Of a stretch of DNA of 36,051 nucleotides, positions 1-9,282 are shown piece by piece (positions within the stretch are counted from its first letter, which is position 1; each line of letters opens with the position of its first letter). The notes under the pieces were generated by a model. It made no database searches and had not been told where the DNA came from. It worked only from the letters and a program-made list of their open reading frames with translations. The translations under genes were made by a program, and so were the position numbers. The DNA comes from Flavobacterium sp. GTDB taxonomy: Bacteria; Bacteroidota; Bacteroidia; Flavobacteriales; Flavobacteriaceae. The stretch covers positions 1 to 36,051 of the forward strand of contig NZ_JAQSDH010000026.1 in the NCBI RefSeq assembly GCF_029945805.1, read 5' to 3'.

Positions 1-101
1 TAACTGGAACTTCATTGAAATACCAAAGAAAAGTGTCAGTAGCTGTAAAAAGAGCAAGACATTTAGCTTTAATGCCATACGTGGCCGATTTATTAAAATA
101 A
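1..101 (+). CDS. rpsR: 30S ribosomal protein S18, C-terminal part (cut by window edge)
   Basis: Reading from base 3 gives 32 codons and a TAA stop at 99-101. The peptide contains [20 protein letters not shown] and ends MPYVADLLK, which is the conserved basic C-terminus of bacterial S18. S18 binds 16S rRNA in the platform of the small subunit, next to S6. The N-terminal half lies outside the window. The gene is followed after 62 bases by rplI, the usual rpsF-rpsR-rplI order, so the two are probably co-transcribed. No terminator is visible between them. Confidence 0.95.
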   Translation, partial: TGTSLKYQRKVSVAVKRARHLALMPYVADLLK

Positions 102-163
102 TATAAACTCAGTTGTTGGTTTCTCGTCAAACAGAACCTAACTTCTCTAATAAGGACAACAAC

Positions 164-604
164 ATGGAACTTATCTTAAAACAAGACGTTCAAAATTTAG
201 GCTTTAAAGATGATTTAGTAAACGTGAAAAACGGATACGGTCGTAACTTTTTAATTCCACAAGGTCATGCTCAATTGGCAACTCCTTCTGCGAAAAAAGT
301 TTTAGCTGAAAATTTAAAACAAAGAGCACATAAAGAAGCTAAAGTAGTAAACGATGCGCAAGCATTGGCTGAAAAACTTAAAGCTATTGAAATTAAAATC
401 ACCGCAAAAGCGGGTGGAGAAAAATTATTCGGTTCGATCTCAAACATTGATATTGCTGCGGCATTAGAAAAAGGGGGTCAAACTATTGATAGAAAATTCA
501 TCACTAGTGGCGTGGTAAAACGTACAGGTAAATACACTGCAAGTGTAAGACTTCACAGAGATGTGGTGGTTGAATTACCTTATGAAATTGTAGCTGAAGT
601 TTAA
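164..604 (+). CDS. rplI: 50S ribosomal protein L9
   Basis: A protein of 146 residues. The N-terminal rRNA-binding domain carries the family signature GYGRNFLIP at residues 24-32 after MELILKQDVQNLG. It is followed by the long Lys/Ala-rich connecting helix (about 45-80) and the C-terminal domain with GGEKLFGSI. L9 binds 23S rRNA near the base of the L1 stalk and helps maintain reading frame. The open frame extends upstream to 113 through a TTG codon, but the family N-terminus and the AAGGACAAC stretch just upstream select the ATG at 164. It follows rpsR and is closed by a strong hairpin terminator at 625. Confidence 0.97.
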   Translation: MELILKQDVQNLGFKDDLVNVKNGYGRNFLIPQGHAQLATPSAKKVLAENLKQRAHKEAKVVNDAQALAEKLKAIEIKITAKAGGEKLFGSISNIDIAAALEKGGQTIDRKFITSGVVKRTGKYTASVRLHRDVVVELPYEIVAEV

Positions 605-624
605 CATTTCGCTATAACACTATT

Positions 625-654
625 AAATCCCGATTCGCGTCGGGATTTTTTTTT
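625..654 (+). terminator. Rho-independent terminator after rplI
   Basis: A perfect 9-bp stem, AAATCCCGA (625-633) with TCGGGATTT (640-648), has a 6-base loop and runs into an uninterrupted T tract to 654. It lies 20 bases after the rplI stop and should end the S18-L9 transcript. Confidence 0.9.
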
Positions 655-784
655 GAAGCTATTTCCCGCTTTCCACTATATCTTTTTTGTTTAGAAAAAA
701 AACAAAAAAGGATGCCGTTGCAAATGCTATAGCATTCATCGAACTCCTTTAAAAATTATAAACAAAGTGAGGTAATCGGGGCTA
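655..784 (+). repeat. Dispersed intergenic element, copy A
   Basis: The element begins GAAGCTATTTCCCGCTTTCC and ends ATCGGGGCTA. Two other copies share both ends (21060-21148 on plus, 24165-24321 on minus). Inside is a perfect 11-bp inverted repeat, CTTTTTTGTTT (682-692) with AAACAAAAAAG (700-710), then a 14-base palindrome AATGCTATAGCATT (723-736). It starts immediately after the rplI terminator T tract. No ORF is supported in it. Function unknown; its position and orientation suggest a 3'-end element. Confidence 0.7.
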
Positions 785-804
785 AAAAATTAATATCATT
801 ACAC

Positions 805-1278
805 GTGAAATACAAAAGATTAACAAAAGAGCAATTTGAAGAATTGCATACAGAATTTGCAAGTTTTCTAGCGACACAAGCTATTGACAAAGCCGAATGG
901 GACAAAATAAAAATAGAAAAACCTGAAGTTGCCGAACAGGAACTCGATGTTTTCTCTGATTTAATTTGGGAAGGCGTTCTAACCAATGCTACTTATTTAG
1001 AACATTTTTCTAAAAACCATATTTTCCTATTTCATTGTCAAGAAAAATTAATTCAATCTATTGTATTGAAAGCGTTGGATTCCGAGGTTGATTTTATGCA
1101 AAAAGACGGATTACAATGGTTAAGCGATAATTTATTTACTGATACGGTTGAAATTCACTTAGGAAAAAAAGAATATCAAGAAGATCGAAATAAAGCTATT
1201 TTTGATTTAATTACAGAAGGTGCAATTTTAAGTGACGGTCAATTATATCTTCAAATTAACGGGATTATTCAATCCTAG
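805..1278 (+). CDS. DUF6495 family protein
   Basis: A 157-residue soluble protein with no signal peptide or membrane segment. It begins MKYKRLTKEQFEELHTEFAS and contains the block PEVAEQELDVFSDLIWEGVL, which I recognise as the flavobacterial DUF6495 family; its function is unknown. The start is GTG at 805; no ATG lies near the conserved N-terminus. The gene stands alone between repeat copy A and a strong terminator at 1301. Acidic and helical overall. I cannot infer a role from the neighbours. Confidence 0.85.
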   Translation: MKYKRLTKEQFEELHTEFASFLATQAIDKAEWDKIKIEKPEVAEQELDVFSDLIWEGVLTNATYLEHFSKNHIFLFHCQEKLIQSIVLKALDSEVDFMQKDGLQWLSDNLFTDTVEIHLGKKEYQEDRNKAIFDLITEGAILSDGQLYLQINGIIQS

Positions 1279-1300
1279 TTCTTAATTATTTAAAAATATT

Positions 1301-3355
<2,055 letters not shown>

Positions 3356-3367
3356 AAAAATCAAAAA

Positions 3368-4069
3368 ATGAAATTAGAAAAAGTTGTCTTTACTGTTTTA
3401 GTTCTACTTATTGGGACCTATTTTTCGGCACTATTTTTTCTTCCTGGAAATAAAGTAGTGTTTTATTTAAAGCCACTATTCGTTCCTCTTTTTTTAGTTT
3501 ACGCCATTCTAAAAAATGGTTTTGTTTTTCCAAAACCCTATTTCTATTTTGTCTTGTTTTTCTATTTGGGACAAACGTTTATGCTGTTTTCTGATAATTC
3601 TGGTAGGGTTTTGCAGTTAGCTTTAGTTTTCTATGTTATGTTTTATTTTGCATTAATCAATTTATCATTGCCTCTAATTCGTGGTAAGCATTTTAAAACA
3701 GTATTCACGAAACTTACTACTTTTGTAATTTTATTGAATGCTTTCTTTTTGTTTCTTATTGTTTATATAATGTTTGAAACAGCGACGGATATTATCGTAA
3801 ACTACATTGCAATTTTTAATGCAACGGCGGCATTGGCACTAATGATTTGCGCAGTGGTGTACTTAAGTAGTGAGACAGATAAAAAATCTTTCTTGTACTT
3901 TTGTGGAGCAATTACCCTGATATTATCTGATGTTTTTTCTGCTATTAATGTGTATTATATCAATGTCTTTACATTAAATATTTTAGAAATAATTTTGCAT
4001 TTTGGCGGTTTTTATTTGATTTACCTTTTTGTGATTGAAAAAGGTAAACCAGATGAAATTGATTTTTAG
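3368..4069 (+). CDS. YhhN-like (TMEM86-related) integral membrane protein
   Basis: A 233-residue, very hydrophobic protein with about eight predicted membrane helices and no soluble domain. KPLFVPLFLVYA near residue 36 and FCGAITLILSDVFSAIN near residue 178 resemble the YhhN family motifs (K-P near the N-terminus; G-x-x-x-F-x-x-S-D near the C-terminus). That family includes eukaryotic lysoplasmalogenase TMEM86; bacterial members are mostly uncharacterised. It lies 12 bases after ligA and is probably co-transcribed with it. The next gene has a similar size and the same KP-x3-PLFLV block, so the two look like a diverged tandem pair. Family assignment is moderate and the enzymatic role is only an inference. 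Confidence 0.7.
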   Translation: MKLEKVVFTVLVLLIGTYFSALFFLPGNKVVFYLKPLFVPLFLVYAILKNGFVFPKPYFYFVLFFYLGQTFMLFSDNSGRVLQLALVFYVMFYFALINLSLPLIRGKHFKTVFTKLTTFVILLNAFFLFLIVYIMFETATDIIVNYIAIFNATAALALMICAVVYLSSETDKKSFLYFCGAITLILSDVFSAINVYYINVFTLNILEIILHFGGFYLIYLFVIEKGKPDEIDF

Positions 4070-4206
4070 TTTAAAATAAAATGCAATTCTTCATGTTAAA
4101 AATTATTACAGATTAAATAAGGCAGAAATTTACTAAGTTCGAAAAAAATACAGTAAATTTAGTGGTGTTTAGGAACGATAAACTTTAGGCTATTAAAATT
4201 GTAACG

Positions 4207-4899
4207 ATGCAAAACAGACAAAACATAGTAAAGGCATTATCAATCTCTTATTTTGTAGTAGCTATTTTTGAAGTTATTGCCGAATTTTTCGCAAATAGGC
4301 CCATAATTTGTATTTTGAAGCCGATTATTCCTTTATTTTTAGTCGCAGTTTATTATATCGAATCAGATAAAAAAAACATATTATTTATAGTTTCATTGCT
4401 TTTATCGTTAATTACTAATATTCTGTTCATACCTAATACACCGCAATATTTATTTTATGCTGTTATTGTATTTACCATCTATCGTATCATTAGTATTTAT
4501 ATAATATTTTCATTGCAAAAAGTAATCGATTTTATCCCTATCGTAATTGCAACCGCCCCATTCTTGCTTATCTTTTTCTACTTGTTTATTGAAACAGCTG
4601 AAATACCTGAAAATAGTTTTTATATCATAGTTATTCAAAATATTTTGATGTCGCTTTTAGCCGGAATTGCATTGGCTAGCTATGTGATGAATGACAACAA
4701 ACAAAATTCGATACTGTTGATTAGCGCCTTACTTTTTGTAATGCTTCAATTTGTGGTTTTTGTAGAAAAGTACTTTCTGAAGAATGAATTCGAAGAATTG
4801 TTCAGACCATTAGCAATGACTTTGAATTCGCTAGCTTTCTTTACGTTTTATAAGTACATTATTACGGCTGAAAAATCAAACAATAATGGATTTTCCTAA
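4207..4899 (+). CDS. YhhN-like integral membrane protein, second copy
   Basis: A 230-residue protein with about eight hydrophobic helices. LKPIIPLFLVAVYY at about 37-50 aligns with the KPLFVPLFLV block of the gene before it. The C-terminal part (ALLFVMLQFVVFVEK) occupies the place where the first copy has LILSDVFSAIN, but the Ser-Asp pair is gone, so catalysis may be lost if the family is enzymatic. A 137-base gap separates the two genes; it contains only an imperfectly placed inverted repeat (AAATTTACT at 4126, AGTAAATTT at 4152) and no convincing promoter. Its 3' end overlaps the end of the convergent metallophosphatase gene by 24 bases. Function unknown. Confidence 0.65.
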   Translation: MQNRQNIVKALSISYFVVAIFEVIAEFFANRPIICILKPIIPLFLVAVYYIESDKKNILFIVSLLLSLITNILFIPNTPQYLFYAVIVFTIYRIISIYIIFSLQKVIDFIPIVIATAPFLLIFFYLFIETAEIPENSFYIIVIQNILMSLLAGIALASYVMNDNKQNSILLISALLFVMLQFVVFVEKYFLKNEFEELFRPLAMTLNSLAFFTFYKYIITAEKSNNNGFS

Positions 4900-5799
4900 T
4901 GCAATTTTTGAAGCATCGGTATCAAAATGAAAGTCAATTCGACCAAGGTTTATTCCGTAACATCCAACCTGATTTACCAAAACATCTTTTCCCGCAGCAT
5001 TTTTTAAAACTGTAGGTATATCTAAGAAGGTATGCGTGTGACCGCCAATAATAAGGTCAATATCCTTAGTTAAAGTTGCCAAGGTAGTATCGCAGATTTT
5101 AGTTGGTTCGTCTTTGTATTTGTATCCAATATGGGAAAGACAAATTACTAAATCACATTTCTCTTGATGCTTTAAAGTTCGCGCCATATCCTGAGAAATT
5201 CCAACCGGATCATTATAAACCGTTTCTTTATAATTCTTTTTATCCACCAAACCCTCTAATCCAATGCCAAGTCCGAAGATACCAACTTTGATTCCGTCTT
5301 TGTGAAGTATTTTATACGGTTTAACATGACCATTCATTATAGTATTCTTGAAATCATAATTAGCCGAAACGAAGTCAAAAGTCGCATTGGGTAATTGCTT
5401 GTATAAACCTTCAATTCCGTTGTCAAAATCATGGTTTCCAATTGTAGCCACATCGTATTTCATCATGCTCATCAATTTGAATTCCAATTCGCCTCCGTAG
5501 TAATTAAAGTATGGTGTTCCCTGAAAAATATCTCCGGCATCCAATAATAAAACATTTGGATTTTCCTTTCGAATGGTTTCAATTAATGCTGCTCTCCTCG
5601 CAACGCCGCCCATATTAGGATTCTTCGGATGCGTTGGAGGAAAGGGATCGATGTAGCTGTGAACATCATTGGTATGAAGAACTGTGAGGTGTTTTGTTTG
5701 CTTTGTATCTAATGAATTAAAACTACATAGTGATAAGCCTCCAATTCCAAGCGCAGCAGAACTTAAAGCAGTATTCTGGATAAAATCTCTTCTTTTCAT
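4876..5799 (-). CDS. Tat-exported metallophosphatase (5'-nucleotidase catalytic domain)
   Basis: A 307-residue protein matching only the N-terminal metallophosphoesterase half of UshA/5'-nucleotidase. Metal-binding motifs are present in order: HTNDVHSY (D45, H47), DAGDIFQG (D90), GNHDFDNG (N122, H123) and GGHTHT. The N-terminus MKRRDFIQNTALSSAALGIG is a twin-arginine signal, so the folded, metal-loaded enzyme should be exported to the periplasm. The open frame runs upstream to 5946, but the Tat signal marks the ATG at 5799. The gene lies four bases after the separate 5'-nucleotidase C-terminal domain gene, indicating an operon in which the two halves act together. Probable substrates are extracellular nucleotides or nucleotide sugars. 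Confidence 0.9.
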   Translation of the reverse strand: MKRRDFIQNTALSSAALGIGGLSLCSFNSLDTKQTKHLTVLHTNDVHSYIDPFPPTHPKNPNMGGVARRAALIETIRKENPNVLLLDAGDIFQGTPYFNYYGGELEFKLMSMMKYDVATIGNHDFDNGIEGLYKQLPNATFDFVSANYDFKNTIMNGHVKPYKILHKDGIKVGIFGLGIGLEGLVDKKNYKETVYNDPVGISQDMARTLKHQEKCDLVICLSHIGYKYKDEPTKICDTTLATLTKDIDLIIGGHTHTFLDIPTVLKNAAGKDVLVNQVGCYGINLGRIDFHFDTDASKIALGKSIIV

Positions 5800-5803
5800 A
5801 GCT

Positions 5804-6580
5804 TTATTCTTTGGTAATTCTAATATCTTTATTAGCCGTAATCGTTTTGTTTTCCTTAAAATAATCAATGATAATATTTCTAAGTTTATATTCAAGGTCA
5901 TATTGAGCAACTCCTTTTTTAAAGAAAAGCATATTGTCGCCACCATTGGATAAGTAATCAGAAGTTACAACATAATATATTTTGTTGCTATCTACCGGAC
6001 TCCCTTTAACCAAAATATCTTTGGGTTGATTGTTTTTATCAATCGTAAATGTCAAGCCTTTTAATGGATGTGGTTTCTTTTCGGATAATATATAATTGAC
6101 AATTTCAAGAATTTGTTCTCCCTTAAGTGCAATTACAATCGCAGTATTTTCAAAAGGCATAACTTCATAAGCAGTTCGAGCAGTAACGTTTCCTTTCGGG
6201 ATAATACTTCGGATACCGCCATGATTTAATAAACAAATGTCAAGTGATTTTTTTTCACGCATGTAAAACACTTTGTCTGCTGTTTCAAAAGTAATATCAG
6301 CCAAGAAATTCCCCATTGATGTTTGCCATTGTCCAGATTTATCTAGCGTTTCTGGAGCATTTGCTAAAACCTTATTCAAATCTTCGTCAATTCGATCGCG
6401 ATACGGTTTTATAAAACTTTCAAGTTCAGCAACTTCATAATTTTTATCCGTAATACCGATTTCTTTACCTTCAATTTTGGTTACAACGTATTTCTTTTCG
6501 GCACAGGAAATAACAGTAATAAATGTTAATAATAAAACAAAATGTTTCAATACAACGTTATAGTTTTTTAGTTTTACCAT
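5804..6580 (-). CDS. 5'-nucleotidase C-terminal domain lipoprotein
   Basis: A 258-residue lipoprotein whose signal peptide ends in the lipobox VISC (C26). The rest is a stand-alone 5'-nucleotidase C-terminal domain: SMGNFLADITFETAD, LLNHGGIRS (the N-x-G-x-R type substrate block), VMPFENT and SDYLSNGGDNM (the nucleoside-stacking GGD loop) are all recognisable. In UshA this domain binds the base and ribose and is fused to the catalytic domain; here the catalytic half is the next gene, four bases downstream. It should be membrane-anchored through Sec and signal peptidase II, unlike the Tat-exported partner. It diverges from the DUF6913 gene at 6629. Confidence 0.9.
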   Translation of the reverse strand: MVKLKNYNVVLKHFVLLLTFITVISCAEKKYVVTKIEGKEIGITDKNYEVAELESFIKPYRDRIDEDLNKVLANAPETLDKSGQWQTSMGNFLADITFETADKVFYMREKKSLDICLLNHGGIRSIIPKGNVTARTAYEVMPFENTAIVIALKGEQILEIVNYILSEKKPHPLKGLTFTIDKNNQPKDILVKGSPVDSNKIYYVVTSDYLSNGGDNMLFFKKGVAQYDLEYKLRNIIIDYFKENKTITANKDIRITKE

Positions 6581-6601
6581 CGCTTTTGGCGCTAATTTTA
6601 G

Positions 6602-6609
6602 TAAGTTTG
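6602..6609 (+). promoter_or_regulatory. Probable -7 promoter element for the DUF6913-dapA genes
   Basis: TAAGTTTG fits the Bacteroidota -7 consensus TAnnTTTG and lies 20 bases ahead of the ATG at 6629. The nearest TTG (6586-6588) is only 13 bases upstream, shorter than the usual 17-23, so the -33 element is uncertain. Confidence 0.4.
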
Positions 6610-6628
6610 TAATTCAAGTAAAAGTAGT

Positions 6629-7147
6629 ATGTTTTTAAATTACTTCAAGGATTTTTCAACAAAAAAAATTGTTAAGAATAGTTTATCCAATGTTAAACAT
6701 TCATCTTCCGATAAAGTAATCAAAACTATTGGGATTATTTTTGACGAAAGTTATTTTTATGAAAAAGAAGCTTTGGTTACCGAATTAATTAAAAACGGAA
6801 TTGAAGAAAACGACATTAAAATTTTAGTATTTAAAAATAAAATTAAAAAAAATGAAGTTTTTGATTACCCGGTTTTTAGCAATAAGGATTTAAGTTGGCG
6901 CGGAACAGTTGATCAGAAAGATGTTAAGGATTTTGTTTCAGAACCTTTTGATTTACTCATTAATTATTACGACACTGAAAAAATAGCCTTACTTTTAGTT
7001 TCCCATTTATCTAAAGCAAGTTTCAAAGTTGGGTTTGCATCTATTGACAAGCGATTGAATCATTTTATGATTGATACCAATGCGGAAAACTATAAGGTTT
7101 TTATGGATGAATTATTCAAATATTTAAAAATTCTAAACAAAATATAA
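6629..7147 (+). CDS. DUF6913 family protein
   Basis: A 172-residue cytoplasmic protein starting [19 protein letters not shown], with the blocks [20 protein letters not shown] and [18 protein letters not shown] recognise the flavobacterial DUF6913 family; no biochemical function is known to me. The fold seems alpha/beta, with an NTD-like stretch [11 protein letters not shown] near residue 33. It is directly followed by dapA with a single base between stop and start, so the two are translationally linked. The pairing hints at, but does not prove, a link with the lysine/diaminopimelate pathway. Confidence 0.82.
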   Translation: MFLNYFKDFSTKKIVKNSLSNVKHSSSDKVIKTIGIIFDESYFYEKEALVTELIKNGIEENDIKILVFKNKIKKNEVFDYPVFSNKDLSWRGTVDQKDVKDFVSEPFDLLINYYDTEKIALLLVSHLSKASFKVGFASIDKRLNHFMIDTNAENYKVFMDELFKYLKILNKI

Positions 7148-7148
7148 A

Positions 7149-8033
7149 ATGCAATCATTAATTGGAACTGGTGTTGCGCTTATTACACCCTTCAAAAAAG
7201 ATTTTTCTGTAGATGTTGATGCGCTAAAAGCGATAGTCAATTTCCAGATTGATAACGGAATTGATTATTTGGTTGTCTTGGGAACCACTGCTGAGACCGC
7301 CACTTTAACAAAAGATGAAAAAGAATTAGTTATTAGCACGATTGTCGAAGCCAATAAAGGAAGATTACCATTAGTTTTGGGTGTGGGAAGTAACAACACC
7401 GCTGAAGTTGTAGCCGAATTGAAATCGAGAGATTTTAAAGATTTTGTGGCAATATTATCGGTCTCTCCTTATTACAACAAACCAACACAAGAAGGAATTT
7501 ATCAACATTTCCAATCGATTGCAGAAGCATCACCAATACCAGTTATTTTATATAATGTTCCAGGAAGAACCGCCAGTAATATGTTGCCTTCAACCATTAT
7601 ACGATTGGCTACTGATTTCAAAAATATTGTAGCTGTAAAAGAAGCTGCCGGAGACCTAGTTCAAGCAATGAAATTAATCCAAGGCAAGCCCGAAGATTTT
7701 TTGGTAATTTCTGGAGATGACATGATTACGTTGCCCATGATTTTAGCTGGTGGATCAGGTGTTATTTCGGTAATTGCAGAAGGTTTTCCGAAACAATTCT
7801 CTGAAATGGTTCATCTGGGTTTGAACAAAAGAGTAGAGGAAGCCTATAAACTGCATTACTTTTTAGCAGATGCTATCGACATGATTTTTGAGCAAGGAAA
7901 TCCTGCTGGAATAAAAGAAGTGTTTAAATCACTGGGTTTGTCGCAGAATACAGTTCGTTTGCCATTAGTAAATGCAGATGAAAATTTGGCAAAACGCCTG
8001 CATGATTTTACTAATAACAGCTCAAAAGTGTAG
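7149..8033 (+). CDS. dapA: 4-hydroxy-tetrahydrodipicolinate synthase
   Basis: A 294-residue class I aldolase-type TIM barrel. It condenses pyruvate with L-aspartate semialdehyde in the first committed step to diaminopimelate and lysine. The Schiff-base lysine is K164 in VAVKEAAGD. The proton-relay tyrosines are Y109 ([11 protein letters not shown]) and Y135 (YNVPGRTA). The threonine pair lies in GTTAETATL, where the common GTTGE is GTTAE. Length is normal. It is one base downstream of the DUF6913 gene and probably shares its promoter. It is followed by 121 bases holding the bamD promoter; I see no strong terminator. Confidence 0.97.
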   Translation: MQSLIGTGVALITPFKKDFSVDVDALKAIVNFQIDNGIDYLVVLGTTAETATLTKDEKELVISTIVEANKGRLPLVLGVGSNNTAEVVAELKSRDFKDFVAILSVSPYYNKPTQEGIYQHFQSIAEASPIPVILYNVPGRTASNMLPSTIIRLATDFKNIVAVKEAAGDLVQAMKLIQGKPEDFLVISGDDMITLPMILAGGSGVISVIAEGFPKQFSEMVHLGLNKRVEEAYKLHYFLADAIDMIFEQGNPAGIKEVFKSLGLSQNTVRLPLVNADENLAKRLHDFTNNSSKV

Positions 8034-8058
8034 ATTTTTTGAAGTCAAAAAAAATATT

Positions 8059-8087
8059 TTGTAATCTATAATTAATAACTAAATTTG
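8059..8087 (+). promoter_or_regulatory. Bacteroidota-type promoter for bamD-rpoZ-coaBC-porD
   Basis: TTG at 8059-8061, 18 bases, then TAAATTTG at 8080-8087: a full match to the TTG-N17-23-TAnnTTTG pattern. Transcription should begin near 8094, leaving a leader of about 60 bases. That leader contains a small hairpin, AAACAC (8113-8118) with GTGTTT (8125-8130), ahead of the bamD ATG at 8155. Confidence 0.75.
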
Positions 8088-8154
8088 TCCCGTGAATTCG
8101 GGGCTCTTTAAAAAACACGAAAAAGTGTTTAAAATCAGCTGAATTAAATAAAAA

Positions 8155-8949
8155 ATGAAGAAATTTTTAGTCCTTTTTGCAGTAGTAGTATTTTTATCAT
8201 CGTGCAGCGATTATCAAAAAGCTTTAAAATCGGAAGATACTGCTGTAAAGTTTGCTGCCAGTACAAAATTGTACGATGCCAAAAAATACGGTAAAGCTAT
8301 TCGTCTTTTTGAACAAATAGCGCCAGCTTACAAAGGAAAACCGTCCGCTGAAAAGATGTTTTACATGTATGCACAGTCGCTTTACAAAACAAAACAGTAT
8401 TATTTAGCAGGTTATCAGTTTGAAAGTTTTGTAGCAAGCTATCCAAAGAGTGAAAAGATTGAAGAAGCTTCATTTCTAGGGGCTAAGTGTTTCACGTTTC
8501 TTTCTCCTGTTTATAGCTTAGATCAAACGGATACAAACAAGGCAATTGATAAACTTCAGAACTATATTGATTCGTATCCAGAAGGACAGAACATAGCAGA
8601 AGCCAACAACTTAGTTAAAAACCTAAGAGAAAAATTAGAGAAGAAAGCTTTTGAGAATGCTAAAATTTACAATAACATTTCTGATTATAAAGCATCAATG
8701 GTTGCTTTTGATAATTTTATGATTAATTATCCAGGAACGATCTATAAAGAGCAGGCATTATATTATAAATTTAATTCTGCTTATTTATTAGCAATTAATA
8801 GTATTCCTGCTAAAATGGAAGAACGACTGCAAAATGCAAAATTGCTGTATGGTACTTTTATTAAATTTAAAGCAGATAGTGAATACAAAGCAAAAGCTGA
8901 CGAAATGTTAGCTCGAATTGAAAACGATTTAAAACAATTTTCTAAATAA
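8155..8949 (+). CDS. bamD: Outer membrane protein assembly factor BamD
   Basis: A 264-residue lipoprotein with lipobox LSSC (C17), followed by tetratricopeptide-type helical repeats. Recognisable repeats include LYDAKKYGKAIRLFEQI, YYLAGYQFESFVASYPKS, AIDKLQNYIDSYP and ASMVAFDNFMINYPGT. BamD is the essential outer-membrane lipoprotein of the BAM complex that recruits and folds beta-barrel proteins with BamA. The gene heads the block bamD-rpoZ-coaBC-porD-recN that I know to be conserved in order in Flavobacteriaceae. Only seven bases separate it from rpoZ. Confidence 0.93.
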   Translation: MKKFLVLFAVVVFLSSCSDYQKALKSEDTAVKFAASTKLYDAKKYGKAIRLFEQIAPAYKGKPSAEKMFYMYAQSLYKTKQYYLAGYQFESFVASYPKSEKIEEASFLGAKCFTFLSPVYSLDQTDTNKAIDKLQNYIDSYPEGQNIAEANNLVKNLREKLEKKAFENAKIYNNISDYKASMVAFDNFMINYPGTIYKEQALYYKFNSAYLLAINSIPAKMEERLQNAKLLYGTFIKFKADSEYKAKADEMLARIENDLKQFSK

Positions 8950-8956
8950 AAAAGTC

Positions 8957-9277
8957 ATGGATTTAAAGAAGACGAATGCACCAGTAAACACAATTACCTA
9001 CAATAAAACGGTAATTGAAGAGCGTACTGGCAATGTTTACGAGGCGATAACAATAATGGCTAAAAGAGCAAACCAAATCAATTCAGAAATTAAAAAAGAA
9101 TTAACTGAAAAATTAGAAGAGTTTGCAACTTACAATGATAGTCTTGAGGAAATCTTTGAAAACAAAGAACAAATCGAAGTTTCTAAATACTACGAAAAAT
9201 TACCAAAACCGCATGCATTAGCTGTTCAAGAATGGCTTGATGACAAAATTTACTACAGAGATACTACAAAAGACTAA
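8957..9277 (+). CDS. rpoZ: DNA-directed RNA polymerase omega subunit, Bacteroidota type
   Basis: A 106-residue protein. GNVYEAITIMAKRANQIN (about residues 25-42) is the omega/Rpb6 core helix region that clamps the beta' C-terminus. The C-terminal extension (about 60-106, ending in KPHALAVQEWLDDKIYYRDT) is typical of Bacteroidota omega and absent from the E. coli protein. It lies between bamD (7-base gap) and coaBC (5-base gap), which is the usual place in this family. It probably depends on the promoter at 8059. Confidence 0.9.
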   Translation: MDLKKTNAPVNTITYNKTVIEERTGNVYEAITIMAKRANQINSEIKKELTEKLEEFATYNDSLEEIFENKEQIEVSKYYEKLPKPHALAVQEWLDDKIYYRDTTKD

Positions 9278-9282
9278 TAGCG

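Noticed and set aside
113..163. Possible longer N-terminus for L9 starting at TTG 113.
   Set aside because: The added residues do not fit the L9 family; the ATG at 164 gives the conserved MELILKQDV start.
4126..4160. Inverted repeat AAATTTACT/AGTAAATTT between the two YhhN-like genes as a terminator.
   Set aside because: All A/T-rich, a 17-base loop and no T tract; it may be chance in AT-rich DNA.
5800..5946. N-terminal extension of the metallophosphatase to 5946.
   Set aside because: It would bury the twin-arginine signal inside the protein and overlap the upstream lipoprotein gene; ATG 5799 is clearly better.
8089..8102. CCCG-TGAATT-CGGG hairpin downstream of dapA as a terminator.
   Set aside because: The stem is only four base pairs, no T tract follows, and it overlaps the predicted bamD transcription start.
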